A DNA stretch of 64,000 nt from positions 10,486,501-10,550,500 of the forward strand of contig NC_092323.1 of assembly GCF_036785885.1 (NCBI RefSeq), written 5' to 3'. Positions within the stretch are counted from its first letter, which is position 1. Each line of letters starts with the position of its first letter. The notes under the pieces were generated by a model. That model saw nothing but the letters and a program-made list of their open reading frames with translations, was not told the DNA's origin and did not search any database. The DNA is from Coffea arabica (Eukaryota; Streptophyta; Magnoliopsida; Gentianales; Rubiaceae). The translations under genes and the position numbers were made by a program. Shown piece after piece: positions 1 to 10,429 of the stretch.

Positions 1-387
1 CTGAGTTTCTACGGTGGAATGTGATTGTAGGCCCGAAATTGGGCCAAGGATTAAACCTGGGTCGCTGAGCTACCCAGCTTGCTAACATGGCCTGTTACAT
101 GATTACTGTTTTTTTGTTTGAATGGACCAATACGAAATACTATCGAATATTTTTTCATCTTACCAAGTATTTATTTATTGGTTAGATGGAGGCTATAAAA
201 ACCAAAATCTATGAAGAAATAACACGACGATGAGTCAATCCCATATAATCCGAGGGTTGTAAAGCCCAAATTTCGTCAGGAGGATCCGATGATGATTTGA
301 GTCCGGATGGCATGCTCAAACTCATCTACGCAAGAACATCGGCACAAGAATCTCCTTCTATCAAAAAGTGATTTAGTGCATATTTCC

Positions 388-683
388 AATCACAACTAAG
401 ATTATCAATTCAGCACTTAATTTTAAAGGAATCAGATCTTAATATATTCAAATCTTTTGATAATCACAAATCGAATATCTGAATTAATTAAAAGACACTG
501 AATATTTTGAACAAAACTTACTCTAAAAATTAAGTGATAAATTATTCACTTATCACTGAATGTAACATACACTCAAATATATTAGCTTAAATACTTAATA
601 ATTCAATTAATTTAATGAATTTAAATTTTAAATTTTAAATTTCAAACTTTAATTTTCAGATTCCAGTTTTATCCAAGGCACCC
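388..683 (-). repeat. MITE-like repeat, family A copy 1
   Basis: Read on the minus strand this AT-rich block aligns along its length with the blocks at 34158-34437 and 60604-60882. Shared landmarks in the same order are a start like GGGTGCxTTxAATAAAAxTG, a middle with ACATTTGAGTG, then AGTGATAAGTGAATA and TTATCACTTA, then a CACTTAATTAATTCA-like stretch, and an end with GATTATCAA. No coding potential is seen. The three-copy dispersal and similar length fit a small non-autonomous DNA transposon; superfamily unknown because no clear target duplication was found. Confidence 0.6.
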
Positions 684-1550
684 TTAAGTAACTCAAGAAT
701 ACTTCAGAAGATCTTTTGACGCTTCTCCAATCTTTTCATTTGCCTCTGGACGTTGATTAAAGTCTAGGAAAGTTCTATTATTGTGTTTGATTGAGGGATG
801 CTAGTCAGTGGTTGGCATCTTTCTTTATTTAGCGTATGGAAAACAAACAAGTGTAGAGCGACAAAAGGGTTAAAATTATGTATTTATCACCCAGTTTTTT
901 TTATTATTTTTTTTAACCATCATCCTTAATATGCTTAGTGAGGCTACAATCAATCCATATATGGTAGTTAGTGGTACAAAAAAAGAATATGCTGACTCCA
1001 TTATTTGTTTTACGTACTTTAATTTTATTTAAACTTTATTGCACGCATAATTTGATGGATAATTTAGATACATTCAACTTGCTCTACGCCGATTCCTTAA
1101 CAAGGACACGGGTAAACTGAAGCCGAAAACATGAAGACTCGTCAAGCTCTGGCATTTTTGTGTTGGACGGTTTTATCCCGAATTGGTTGCCTTTGAAAAT
1201 AATAGTTTCAAATTACCTATAACATATTCTAAACTTTTTCAATACAAACTCTTACACTTTTTCGCTCCAAAGAACCCGCAGAAAAAAAATGAAAATCTAT
1301 TAATCATTATGCTTTAGCTTCCTATCTCAAAATGCGAAACAAAAAAAAAACTTGTAATTTATTTGGTTATCTTCACACTGGAAAGGTTTCAAAACAAAAA
1401 TTTTCATGTCCTAAAATATATTATTCATCTCCGTCCAAAAATTTAATCCTTATTTAGATTATAATTTTTATAAAATAGTGAAAAATATATTCTTTAACAT
1501 AAATTTTAATCATTCTTTAATTTTATGTGCATCAAATCGTTACTACACAT
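684..1550. other. AT-rich intergenic, no gene seen
   Basis: No open frame of useful length, no recognisable protein and no RNA gene. The stretch has several A and T homopolymers and stop codons in all frames. It separates the family A repeat from the inverted MITE pair. Confidence 0.6.
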
Positions 1551-1552
1551 AG

Positions 1553-1825
1553 TGAGTGTGTTTGGATCAGAATTTATTTGAAATAATTATTGTAACACTT
1601 TTTATAATGTGATATATGTGACATGAAAAGATAATTGAAAAGATAAAAGATTATATTAAAATTTGTTAAACAAATTATTTTTTTTCAAATCATCCCAATC
1701 CAAAACGCAGCGGGTGTGTTTGGACAAATTTCAATCACCTTTTTATCTTCTCAATCACATTTTTATTTCTCATACATCACGTCACAAACATGCTACAGTA
1801 ATTACCTCAAACAAACTCTCTCTAT
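1553..1825. repeat. Inverted pair of MITE-like units (family B)
   Basis: Two units of one family lie head to head. The first (about 1553-1708) starts GTGTGTTTGGATCAGA and contains AATTATTGTAACACTTTTTA, a GATATATGTGACATGA segment and AAAAGATAATTG. The second (about 1709-1825), read on the minus strand, has AGGTAATTACTGTAGCA, TGACGTGATGTATGAGA and AAAAGGTGATTGAAATTTGTCCAAACACACC. The units share the TGTGTTTGG terminus, the TAATTAYTGTARCA core and the GATRTATG motif. I take them as two insertions of one MITE or the two arms of a foldback element. Confidence 0.55.
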
Positions 1826-1854
1826 TTCCTTTATTAACCATATAGACTAAGGGC

Positions 1855-2790
1855 GGAGCCACGGGATCCACGTCGGACGTGGTCGTCCTCCGCGTGGCGG
1901 CTGGGGATTCGTTCGTTTGGTTGATGCTGGCGTGGAGCGGATGCGTTCTTCATTTTTTCCCCCGCACTGTTTTCTTCTTTTCTTTCTTTCTTTCTGCTGA
2001 GTGGGAGGCTGGCTGGGGTCGTCGGTCACCTCTCTGCCGCTTCGTCAGTGTCCTCTGTACCAGCTACACCAACTCCAAGCTTTTCCTCCTTGTGCACTCT
2101 TCTTTGCAGCTCAAGTTTTACCCTCAAGTTTTACCCTCAACTCAAGTTTCTCCTTGTAAGACCCGTCTTTCGTTGGTCCTGTTTGCCTGCATCCGTTAGG
2201 TTGGCCCCGTCAGCTGCCTCTCTGCTCGCCGAGCCAGCTCGTCTCTACCGGCTCCATCTTGCTCCTCGCCTTCTTTTGCTTTCTTCGTCGACCACAGATT
2301 CTGTTTTGTTTCATTCCTCAGCACTGTTTTCTTCTTTTCTTTCTGCTCAGTGGGCGGCTGGCTGAGGTCGTCGGTCACCTCTCTGCCACTTCGTTAGTTT
2401 CCTCTGTACCAACTCCACCCACTCGAAGCTTTTCCTCCTTCTGCACTCTTCTTTGCAGTCCAACTTTTACCCTCAATTTCACCCTCCTCTCTGCTGTTGT
2501 GCTTCCTCCGCATTTTCACCCTCACCTTGCTGTTCATTTTATGCCCTTATACGTCTTCCACCTTGTGAGACCCGTCTTTCGTTGGTCCTGTTTGCCTGCA
2601 TCCGTTAGCTTGGCCCCGTCAAGTGCCTCTCTGCTCGCTGAGCCAGTTCGTCTCTGCCGGCTCCATCTTCCTTCTGGCTACATCAACCACCTCCACTTCT
2701 CCATTTTTTTCTTCTTTGAAAGCCTACCTTTTTATTTCTTTTTTTTCCCTTTCTTCTTTCTTCCTTTACCCACGGGACCAAAACAGAAAA
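1855..2790. repeat. GC/CT-rich region with internal duplication
   Basis: This block is much richer in G+C and pyrimidines than its surroundings. A module of about 300 bases at 1968-2270 recurs at about 2326-2672. Both copies contain CACTGTTTTCTTCTTTTCTT, CGTCGGTCACCTCTCTGCC, GACCCGTCTTTCGTTGGTCC, TGTTTGCCTGCATCCGTTAG and GCCGGCTCCATCTT. Open frames cross it, the longest at 2259-2888, but these reflect pyrimidine-rich low complexity and encode nothing recognisable. A short palindrome, CACGTCGGACGTG, lies near 1869-1881. It may be part of a mobile element or a promoter-proximal CT-rich leader of the gene remnant that follows. Confidence 0.5.
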
Positions 2791-2999
2791 ATGCAGATGA
2801 TTCCTTTGTCTCACATCTTGGTTGGAAAGTGTTCGTCCAACTTGTTTTCATTTTTCCTCTTTCATTGTTTCTCTGTTTTTCCTTCTAACTGACTAACTGA
2901 TAACGTCTAATTTTAATTCTATTCTAACAAGACCTAGACTCCTAAACTAAGCCCTAGGGTTTTTGACGTCGTGCCGTCGTTTCTCCAAACCCCTCAGGC

Positions 3000-4250
3000 A
3001 AGGTAAGGCGGCTCTTCACCACCAAGTTATTTCTGTCTTCTCGATGATGATTGTTACTGATACACATATATGCAGATGCTGCATTCTAATTTCCAATCTT
3101 TCGTTTGGTTTTGAAAAAATCGACATATCTCTGACATTTTGAGTTCTTTGTGTTGTCATTGATGGATGATTTTTTCTGTTTTGAAGGCTCCAAAGAGAGG
3201 TGCGAGGGCTCCAGCTGCAGTGGCGAGGAGGAAAATCGAGAAGGTGGCGAATCCTCTGTTCGAGAAGCGTCCGAAGCAGTTTGGAATTCGAGGAGCCCTC
3301 CCACCGAAGAAGGATCTCACCAGGTTCGTCAAATGGCCTCTCAATGTCCGGATCCAGAGGAAGAAGAGGATCCTCAGGCAGTGCTTGAAGGTTCCTCCGG
3401 CGCTTAACCAGTTCTCCAAGACTCGACAAAAATCTTGGTCGCCTCTCCCTCACTCGCTTTTTATTTATTATGCTGTTTCCCTTTTTTCTTAATGTTATAC
3501 GATGATTTTTATCGGGACTCTGAGTTCTTCACCTTGATTGCACCATCTTGACAACCCTGATCTGGTATTTGACTGCTGTAAAGAAAAATCCAGTTATTTT
3601 CTTGACATAAATCTGTGCTTTCTCGCACATTGATCACCTATTGCACTTGTAATCATACTTCAAATGCTTACTCATTCTTATTCCCCCCCTTTCTCTCTGA
3701 TGATTGCGTAGAATAGGATCCCATGGTTGAGCAGGGCAAACGGTGTTGCTGTAACTAAATAGGAAATGAAATCTTTACGTAAATTTAAAAATCATTCTTT
3801 TATGGTTCTTAGCCAACTGGATATGCCAGATGTGGTAAATAGAAAGAAATTGAGGTTGCTCGGATCATAATATTTGTACATGGTAACTGTACATTGTCTT
3901 CCCCTATAATCTCTTGGATGACTAGAAACTGAGTCGTAATGTGTCGCTCTATCTGTTGTCATGAAATTGGTAAAAGCTAATAATTTGCTGTGGTCGATTC
4001 AAGGGAGTCTCTAAATTTGTCCCTATCTTAATAATACCAGTCAAGAAGATATCCTGTTTCCTTTCGGGGTTGCCATTTCACTGCTTCATTTTTTCTCTTG
4101 CCAATGTATGTATTTTCTGATGCTCCCATTGATATGCAGCAACAAATCTGTTCAAGATGCTTCTCAAGTACAGGCCTGAGGACAAGGCAGCCAAAAAAGA
4201 ACGTCTTCTCAAGATAGCTCAAGCTGAGACTGAAGGGAAAGCTTCTGATG
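3000..4250 (+). pseudogene. RPL7A: 60S ribosomal protein L7a (eL8), 5' fragment
   Basis: Three exons match the N-terminal part of cytosolic large-subunit protein eL8/L7a. A leader with CCCTAGGGTTTTT ends at 3002 before a GTAAGG donor; plant L7a genes I know of often have an intron right after the start ATG, and here the expected ATG reads AAG (3000-3002). Exon 2, 3187-3437, encodes [19 protein letters not shown], then [13 protein letters not shown] and GALPPKKDL, through [11 protein letters not shown]. Near 3421 the reading frame is lost: ACTCGACAAAAATCTTG lacks two bases relative to a T-L-D-K-N-L codon series. Exon 3 starts at 4140 and encodes [20 protein letters not shown], then [18 protein letters not shown]. 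Similarity stops near 4250, where family members continue with KKPIVVKYG; the whole L7Ae RNA-binding half is missing. With start codon, frame and C-terminal half lost, this is not a working eL8 gene. Confidence 0.85.
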
Positions 4251-4375
4251 CTATTGTTTGGCTGTATAGCTCCATCCCAGCTCTCTCTTCCCATCCCTTT
4301 CTTCATCTGTGCATGCCTTTTTGATTGGAATTGTGAGATTGCAAGTAAAGGAGTTTTCTGTAACTTTTCTAATAG

Positions 4376-5568
4376 GAACATTGGCAACCAAATATGAGAA
4401 ACTTGACGGTAAAGTGAAATGGATGGGCAAGCCTGATAAGGTAATCTAATTCAGCCGGATCTAAATGTTCAGGAGTTCCTCCATTCAATCATCTTTCCAC
4501 TTGTTTATGTGGATGTTTTTTTTTTAATCAATGCAAGCATTTTTGAGATGGCTGCAGCATACATTGGGTTAACTTGAATGCTGAACAATGCTCAGAAGCA
4601 GAACAACTGAGTAGATCTGCTTTTGTCTGGAAACGTTTGAACTTATTATATTCTACTCAGAGTGCAAATTATTAGGCCTTTATTAGTTTCTTTACCATTA
4701 TTTGTACTGATAGCTATTATTACTCAAAAGTTCATTCATGAAATTTTGTTGCATATACTTTTTCAGAAATTTTAAATTAAGCAAGCTGATTAATTTGAAC
4801 CATAGCAGGATAGTAAGTAATCTGGGTGAATGTCAGAGAATATTTTGGAGTTTTCATTTTTTTATTGACCCTATCGAAGAAGTAGAGAACAACAAAAGTG
4901 ATGAAGTAGAGGGGTGAGAGCGAGTGAATTAAGGCTATTTCCTTGAATTGTTACCGTGATATATTCTAAATGCATTTACTGCTTTCCCTTCCTCTCTGAT
5001 TCTCATCTAACCTTGCCTATTAATTAGTTAATGCGTCATGTTTAGTGGTATCACCATGTGAAACATCCTTCCTGACATTAAGAAAATTGAACATGTTATA
5101 TGACTTGGAAATTGTAGTTTTTCCATAATCTAAGATTTTCACATGGTCTTTGGGGTTTTGATTTGAGACAATTATCAGAGAAATATCATGCAGTGCCAAT
5201 TTGGTCTCTTTTTTGCTAAAAAAGTTTCATGTTATTCTTTTTAATTGTCAATTTTTCTTTGTGTCTGAATCTGATTTCAAAGTGCTAATCCATGTATGGT
5301 CAATTCATGTCAGATCATCTATAAAGCAGCTGTGGAAATGGTTGCTATAGATCCTTCACAGTGTGTTGCCATTGGAGATTCTCTGCACCATGACATAAAA
5401 GGTGCAAATGCCACTGGTATCTCATCAGCATTTATCACTGGTGGGATCCATGCGACTGAACTTGGACTTGATACCTTCGGAGAAATTGCTGATGATTCTT
5501 CTGTGGTTGCTCTTGCCTTAAGACATGATGCTTATCCATCATATGTGTTGCCTTCATTCAATTGGTAG
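4376..5568 (+). pseudogene. HAD-superfamily (IIA-like) hydrolase, 3' exons only
   Basis: Two exons encode the C-terminal part of a plant HAD hydrolase of the class with a C2-type cap. Exon 4376-4440 (acceptor TTCTAATAG, donor GTAATC) reads GTLATKYEKLDGKVKWMGKP with the conserved KWMGKPDK lysine region. Exon 5314-5568 reads IIYKAAVEMVAIDPSQ, then CVAIGDSLHHDIKGANATGI, whose GDSLHHDI is HAD motif IV with the metal-binding Asp pair, and ends SYVLPSFNW with a TAG stop. The catalytic motif I (DxDG) and cap exons are absent upstream, where the eL8 fragment sits instead. The two surviving exons are open and intact. A 3' UTR intron is likely (donor after 5574, acceptor near 6030). No in-frame splice from the eL8 exon into this exon is apparent. 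Best read as the 3' half of a chimeric remnant; a transcribed fusion cannot be excluded. Confidence 0.8.
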
Positions 5569-8500
5569 TCTGACGGTGAGCTTTCTTTTTTCATACAAGA
5601 AAATAATGTTTCTGTTGCAAAATGTATCTTGATCCTTTAATTCTAGTGGACTGTCATCTTAAAAGATGGCCAGACGTTGTGCCAAAATGGTATAAATACT
5701 GAGTACGTGAATTAGGAATCTTTAGGAAATTTGGGATTATATAATTTTAGGTTACGAGTCCTTGTTTGAAAGGAGACAAGTAATTAGCCCAAATTTGAGC
5801 AAGTACCTTTAGTTGGGTACCCAAATAAGCTCCATTAGTTGTTCAAAAATGTTATAGGCTATAATCAACGTTTAAATTTCTTGCTCTGATGTATTCACCC
5901 TGTGTTACAACTGCCATGACTATTCTTACATCATTGGCCGAGCTTGCTGTACCTCTGTCTGCGTATATATTATTGACTGGCGTGATTGCGTATCCGTTGA
6001 TAAAGTGAGATCTTTTTATTCTATTTGCAGGTTTGAGAATAGAGGTTCTACTGATGCCATTGCTAATGTTCCATTTTCTATAGCACCCTTTGTAGCTACG
6101 GCGCCAGTTTTTAAGTTACCGTTCAAGGAGCCATCATCGTGCTTTTCATCTTTGTTTTGTTGTGATCAGTTGTCTCAACTATAGCAATGTATGAGAAAGC
6201 TGCTTATTTCTTGGTAGCTAATGGGTTCTAGGTTACAAGCAATGGGTGGTAATATAGTTTTAATTTAATGACTGTATGTTCTGGGTGACAGGGTGATCAG
6301 CTCATTAGCAGACTTGTCTTTACTAAAAAGTTCAGAAATACAAATTGCTCAATTTCAGAATGCTACTTGCAGACAAGGAAATAATGATGCAAACAAGAGA
6401 TTTTTTGGTGCAGTCAAGTTATGCATTTCTTCTACTAAGAGTTCGTTTCACTGAATTTCTGCTTGTGAGAAAGAGATGGGAAAAAATTGTCACTTTCTAT
6501 TTTCTTGTATTTTTTTGTTAACTAATATGCTCCAAGAGATCTAGGATCTTTCAGAACAATTTGAAGTGTCGTTTTATGTATTTGTATGAATTGATTTATT
6601 GTGTTTTCATTTGTTTATTTGTTATTGTTAGGGTATAAATGAAGAATTAATAGGCGAATTTGACGGTAAATTTGCAGGTTTGGAGGGAAAGGATACAATA
6701 GAGAAAAATGAAAGCTTCCCAGAATATCATACCCAAGGGTTCTCTCTCTCTCTCTCTCTCTCTCAGTGTCCGTTTTTATCTGTTAAATCCACTTTTGATT
6801 AATTAAGTTTCAACTATGACTTTTTTTTACTGCAAATATCCTTATGTTAGTATAATTTGCTTTAAATTACTGGTAGTTTAAAATTACTGGTAGTTTAAAA
6901 TTACTGGTAGTTTAAATTGCTTGGAGTATAATTTTTTTGTATTGAAAAATTTTGAAGTAAGTGATCTTACTTGATGGTCAAAGTAGAACCATACGAGGCC
7001 CTGCTGGGATTATTATCAATGGTTTCTTACTACAAACATATTTTTTTTAAGTGTACAATGTTGAGGACTCTTAAATGATAGGGAAGGTGGGTATATGATT
7101 TCTGAGGTATAAAAATTGCTAATGAGTCAGGAAATCCTGAAACAAGGTCTCTGACCCTAGGCTTGAGAAATCTTGAAGGTTTCTGAACCTCCCTGTTTGG
7201 CTTACCTCTCCATGTTCTGTAATTTTGTTTTTCATAATTAGTTATTTGTATCATTTTAATTTGTCGGTTTATTCCTATTACCAACTTACTATTCTTGTTC
7301 CATGTTTTTCCTTCTCATTTTACTTGAAATCTATGCTCTTTTTTTCACATGTAAATGCATATTTTTCCTTGGCATCGTTAACGCAATATTTTGTGTTGTC
7401 TCTTTCTTTTTGGCCGCTTGGCAAATTGATTCGATAATATTCTTAAATCTTAACTGAATTCTTTCTGCATTTAGAAGCTTGATTTTATTTTCTTAAATTT
7501 GTTTTCTAACAACCTTCCATTCTTTGTTTGCTCCCTACATAATCAAATGCCGTTTATTTTTATATGATATTGTGGATTTTTTTAATTCTTCTTTTTCCTT
7601 TGCTTGCATATAGTTTTGGGATAATTTGTTGTTTATACATTTTCCCCTTTCCTTGCTTTGTTTGTCAAACCTGTCATTCTATAATTCTTTAGGGGCCTAT
7701 TATTGCTTGTAAATGATGGGTTGTCCTGACTACTTGATGTGTATTGTGTATAAATTTGTATTTAATTGTCTGTGAAGATGGCAACTTATGTGCCGTAACC
7801 TATTTTTGTTTAGTGGTTTTGTTATTCTGTTTTATTTACTTTAAAATCTCACATGAAAAATGCTTCTTTACTAAAGTGAACAATTCTGATTCGTACACAA
7901 CTTTTTGGATATTTCTGAATTGTTGAGTCTTGCATCTGTTAGTAGCTTATATTTCCAAAATGCAAAACTTTTATGTGTTTTTGTTTGTGGATTTAGGTAC
8001 TTCTTCAAACACTGCATTTACACTTTATTTAGCAAAATATCTTAGTCAAATGGATGTGCTTGTATACTAATAATTAGTAGATACCTCTGTTGATTAAGAG
8101 AAAATGATTAAGTTTCTGTTGATTATCTTTTCTGCTATTTAACTTGCAAACGGTTTCTTTGTGTCCTTATTTAGCATTAAATTAGATGGACACCGGGCTC
8201 TTCATGATGGAATTAGGTATTAAATTTATCGACATATAATAAAGCAAATAATGGCCTTCTACTACTTTTAAAGTGCTGATTGTAACCTTTTTTATTTCAC
8301 CTTTCGTTTTAATATATATAACTATCTCTATGAATGGAAATTTTTTTTACAACGGTGTCTGTATTGTGTATATAATAATGTAATGGAAAATTGTGTATTT
8401 GTAGTTATTGCATGTTTTATATTGTAATTGAAGATTGTTCATTTATTATTTGGCTACACTGGTGCAGTATGCCCCAACCTATGAATTGTACAAAAACCTT

Positions 8501-8994
8501 TGCCCCATACTTTTGCCTTCAGGGATAATTATATGGAAAAAGCTTGTCTGGCATATAGGTGCATAGATAGACACAGATGTTGATGTTCCTGTAAGTGAAA
8601 AAAAGTTAGCTTAAAATGGGAGGGCTAATGATAAAAGAAAAAAAAACTATGATATACTTTTGAAAAATATGGTAATTGCTGCTAATATTTAACCGTATAA
8701 AGTGGATTTTTGCAGTACCACTCAAGAATGCTTCTGCCATCTGATTAACAAAACTACATGTTTAGTTATGTAGGAAGCAGAATCGGCCATCCTTGAAGCA
8801 TTATCAAGATCAAAGCCTGGAAGCGTATGACCCTGGATACTAGATTTTGCACTAACAGTAGCTATGTGATCTCTGTATTACCTACTATAAATGTATATCA
8901 GCTCTTGATGCTTTATATCTCACGTGGATGGTGTTATCATGATATTTTTGTTTGGTTTCAAATCTTGTACAACTTGGTCAGTTATTTTGTACCA
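5569..8994. other. AT-rich stretch, scattered exon-like scraps
   Basis: No full gene is seen. The first part probably contains the former 3' UTR of the HAD gene. Two exon-like pieces stand out: 6632-6739 after GTTATTGTTAG, reading GINEELIGEFDGKFAGLEGK and on to NESFPEYHTQ before a (TC)n run; and 8776-8829 reading EAESAILEALSRSKPGSV then a stop. Neither is assigned to a family. The element ACTGGTAGTTTAAAATT is tandemly repeated three to four times at about 6869-6918. The (TC)n microsatellite is at about 6741-6764. Confidence 0.4.
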
Positions 8995-9661
8995 AGAGTT
9001 TCCATTCCTTTTGCTACTGATGTATTCAGAGGATAGAATTGTGGCCTATATTAATAATCCTCCTCCTTTTTTGGTCAAATGCAATTTATCCCACTAAAGG
9101 TGATATGTAAGCAGAGTTTCTTTTCATCGGATTTCTTGAAGTTACAGGCTAATGAAAACCTTTTTGGTTATTGTACTACACAGTAATGTGTTTTTTGGTC
9201 CTTGGATTAGTTTGAAGTGTAAGATTCTAATAACAAGGAAAAGCCTTGATGCAACACTACACTCTGCATTTTTTTTTCTTCAGGAACAGGTTTGATATGT
9301 GATGAGAACCTCTGAACTGCGGTCTACTGGTCTCAAGTTTCATAAATGTACATTATCTCATGCACTCATCTTTCCTTTTATGGGATTCTAGCTGTTGACG
9401 TCCATCCAATGATCAAGGGTAGAATTGCATCCAGGCTTGTGTAACTTCCTTTTTTCTTTTTTTGTGTGTGTTAAGTAGTTGACCATCCCCTATGCTATTG
9501 ATGTATTGACAGGATACATCCTGCATTAGTAATCCTCCTTCGTTTTTGGTCAAATGCAGTTTATCTCACTAAGGTTGATATGTAATTACGAAAACAGGTG
9601 ATTGGTTGTATCACATTCTAATAACAAGGCCAAGCCTTGATGCAATACAACATTGGGCTGT
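8995..9661 (+). repeat. Diverged direct duplication upstream of the Helitron end
   Basis: A segment near 9010-9261 recurs at about 9484-9655. Both copies contain in order CTACTGATGTATTCAGAGGATA-like or CTATTGATGTATTGACAGGATA-like sequence, TTTTTGGTCAAATGCARTTTATC, a TGATATGTAA motif, and TTCTAATAACAAGG followed by AAGCCTTGATGCAA. Substitutions and indels show that the duplication is not recent. No coding function is seen. Confidence 0.6.
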
Positions 9662-9907
9662 TTTTTTTTTTTTTTTCATTTTGAGCTACAAAGTCACAGG
9701 TTTTTGTGTACATAAAAAATGTAAGGCAGCATTATACGGTGATATATTATTTTGTTTGCTTTACATATTTACAATGCCCGTATAATTACACCTTTCCAGT
9801 ACAACTGATTTTTCGCTCATATTCCTATATAATATAGCTCCATTTTGTGCTGCTAATTTTCATTCTCCCCTATATTACTAGCTAAACGTTAACTGGACAT
9901 GTATACC

Positions 9908-9936
9908 ACCGCGCAAAGCGCGGTATTACCACCTAG
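9908..9936 (+). mobile_element. Helitron 3' terminus
   Basis: The segment has the diagnostic Helitron 3' architecture. A GC-rich hairpin, ACCGCGC (9908-9914), loop AAA, GCGCGGT (9918-9924), is followed after eight bases (ATTACCAC) by the terminal tetranucleotide CTAG (9933-9936). The next host base is T, as expected for insertion between A and T. No target duplication is expected for this class. The 5' end (TC preceded by A) could not be fixed; TCTCTGTATTACCTACTATA at 8870 is one weak candidate, which would give about 1.07 kb. A 5' end further upstream would include the eL8-HAD chimera. No RepHel transposase is seen, so the element is non-autonomous. Confidence 0.75.
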
Positions 9937-10111
9937 TCTTCTTCTTTTATCTAAATGGACATAGTGACAGCTCCACGAACCACTACAGATGAAGTTCAGC
10001 AAGTACCAGTACAACTTCTAAAAAGACAGAGTTTAACCTTCTATTCTACCGCTTTGACTAACAGCAGATGACAACTTGGGTGAAGGGCATAATTGTCAAC
10101 TCACTTCAACA

Positions 10112-10130
10112 AAGCCCTAAGCTATATAAC
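10112..10130 (+). promoter_or_regulatory. RRN3 core promoter: telo-box-like motif and TATA
   Basis: AAGCCCTAA (one mismatch from the plant telo-box AAACCCTAA) lies next to CTATATAAC at 10122-10130. A TATA box here puts transcription start near 10155. The CT-rich leader then runs to a 5' UTR intron with donor GTAAGG at 10241 and acceptor TTGCAG ending at 10366. Telo-boxes are known in promoters of plant ribosome-biogenesis genes, which fits RRN3; that the imperfect site works is inference. Confidence 0.5.
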
Positions 10131-10429
10131 CTGCACCGCGCCTCTCCGGTTCCCTCCTTCGCAGCCATATTACTTTCAAAATCCCGGCCGCCATCCGTCA
10201 ATTCCGCTGCCGCCGTCATCTCTCTCCGAGAAATCCAACCGTAAGGATTAGCAACCTCATTACTTAAATTTGTACGAGAGAATTTTGATATTTTGCTGAG
10301 CGATACAAATTTTGTGAAAAATTAGGGCAGTGTTTTTCTTGACTCAATTTTATCTTCATGTTGCAGGAGTGAAATTTGATAGTATTTTGTTCTTTAAGTG
10401 TAAAAATCGAACTTTGATAGGAAAAGAGA

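Noticed and set aside
2259..2888. 209-codon open frame in the CT-rich block
   Set aside because: The product is Phe/Leu/Ser-rich low complexity from pyrimidine runs, spans a duplicated non-coding module and matches no family known to me.
8870..9936. 8870 as a definite Helitron 5' end
   Set aside because: A|TCTCTGTATTACC resembles a Helitron start, but many A|TC sites exist and no second copy is available to confirm it.
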